Source: Nitrosomonadaceae bacterium (GTDB taxonomy: Bacteria; Pseudomonadota; Gammaproteobacteria; Burkholderiales; Nitrosomonadaceae). Taken from it: 14,833 nt of DNA. Position 1 is the first letter of the stretch; the number at the start of each line of letters is the position of its first letter. The notes under the pieces are model-generated. The model was not told the origin of the DNA, did not search any database, and saw nothing but the letters and a program-made list of their open reading frames with translations. The DNA is taken from the NCBI GenBank assembly GCA_919902625.1, contig CAKKRO010000238.1:21841-36673 (forward strand), given 5' to 3'. Shown here piece after piece: positions 14,793 through 14,833 of the stretch. The translations under genes and the position numbers were made by a program.

Positions 14793-14833
14793 AAAAGTGG
14801 ATACTCTTTTTTGATTTGCGCATTTCGTTTAAA

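Noticed and set aside
1..14833. Mobile elements, CRISPR arrays, tRNA or rRNA genes, phage or defence genes
   Set aside because: No transposase or integrase frames, terminal inverted repeats, regularly spaced repeats or tRNA-like folds were found. Every long frame belongs to a core housekeeping gene.

Overview
The window is a stretch of chromosomal core genes from a Gram-negative proteobacterium with moderate GC. The proteins read as betaproteobacterial. EF-Ts, UMP kinase and BamA look most like Nitrosomonadaceae (Nitrosomonas-type) by eye, but this is an impression, not a search result. No transposase, integrase, CRISPR array, tRNA or rRNA was seen.

Layout. At the left edge the 3' part of mutS (1-1472, + strand) converges on slyD (1505-1984, - strand). 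The two share a hairpin terminator at about 1442-1479. Everything else is on the - strand. Reading from the right edge in the direction of transcription, the order is fnr, rpsB, tsf, pyrH, frr, uppS, cdsA, dxr, rseP, bamA, skp, fabZ, rnhB, slyD. From rpsB to rnhB this is the conserved translation/envelope supercluster of beta- and gammaproteobacteria. It covers ribosomal protein S2 and EF-Ts (translation), UMP kinase (pyrimidine nucleotides) and ribosome recycling. It continues with undecaprenyl-PP synthase, CDP-DAG synthase and DXP reductoisomerase (lipid carrier, phospholipid and isoprenoid supply). It ends with the RseP site-2 protease, BamA and Skp (outer-membrane protein biogenesis), FabZ (fatty acid elongation) and RNase HII. 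Several neighbours overlap or are nearly contiguous (cdsA/dxr overlap by 4 nt; frr/uppS, rseP/bamA and bamA/skp are 1-6 nt apart). Three larger gaps (rpsB-tsf 227 bp, dxr-rseP 146 bp, rnhB-slyD 161 bp) may hold control points.

Most unusual point. The lipid A genes that normally interleave this cluster are missing: lpxD between skp and fabZ, and lpxA-lpxB between fabZ and rnhB. Only 70 bp and 55 bp remain at those two places, while the flanking genes are intact. The organism has either moved the lpx genes elsewhere or changed or lost the lipid A pathway while keeping BamA, Skp and RseP. The window alone cannot decide.

Regulation visible in the sequence. The fnr gene encodes a four-cysteine oxygen sensor and has a perfect FNR box (TTGAT-N4-ATCAA) between its promoter and its TTG start, a layout suited to autorepression. 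rpsB has an extended -10 promoter and a leader of about 145 nt. That leader can close into a long-range stem at its 5' end, a candidate S2 autoregulatory leader. A 13-bp direct repeat lies between and across the fnr 3' end and the rpsB promoter region.
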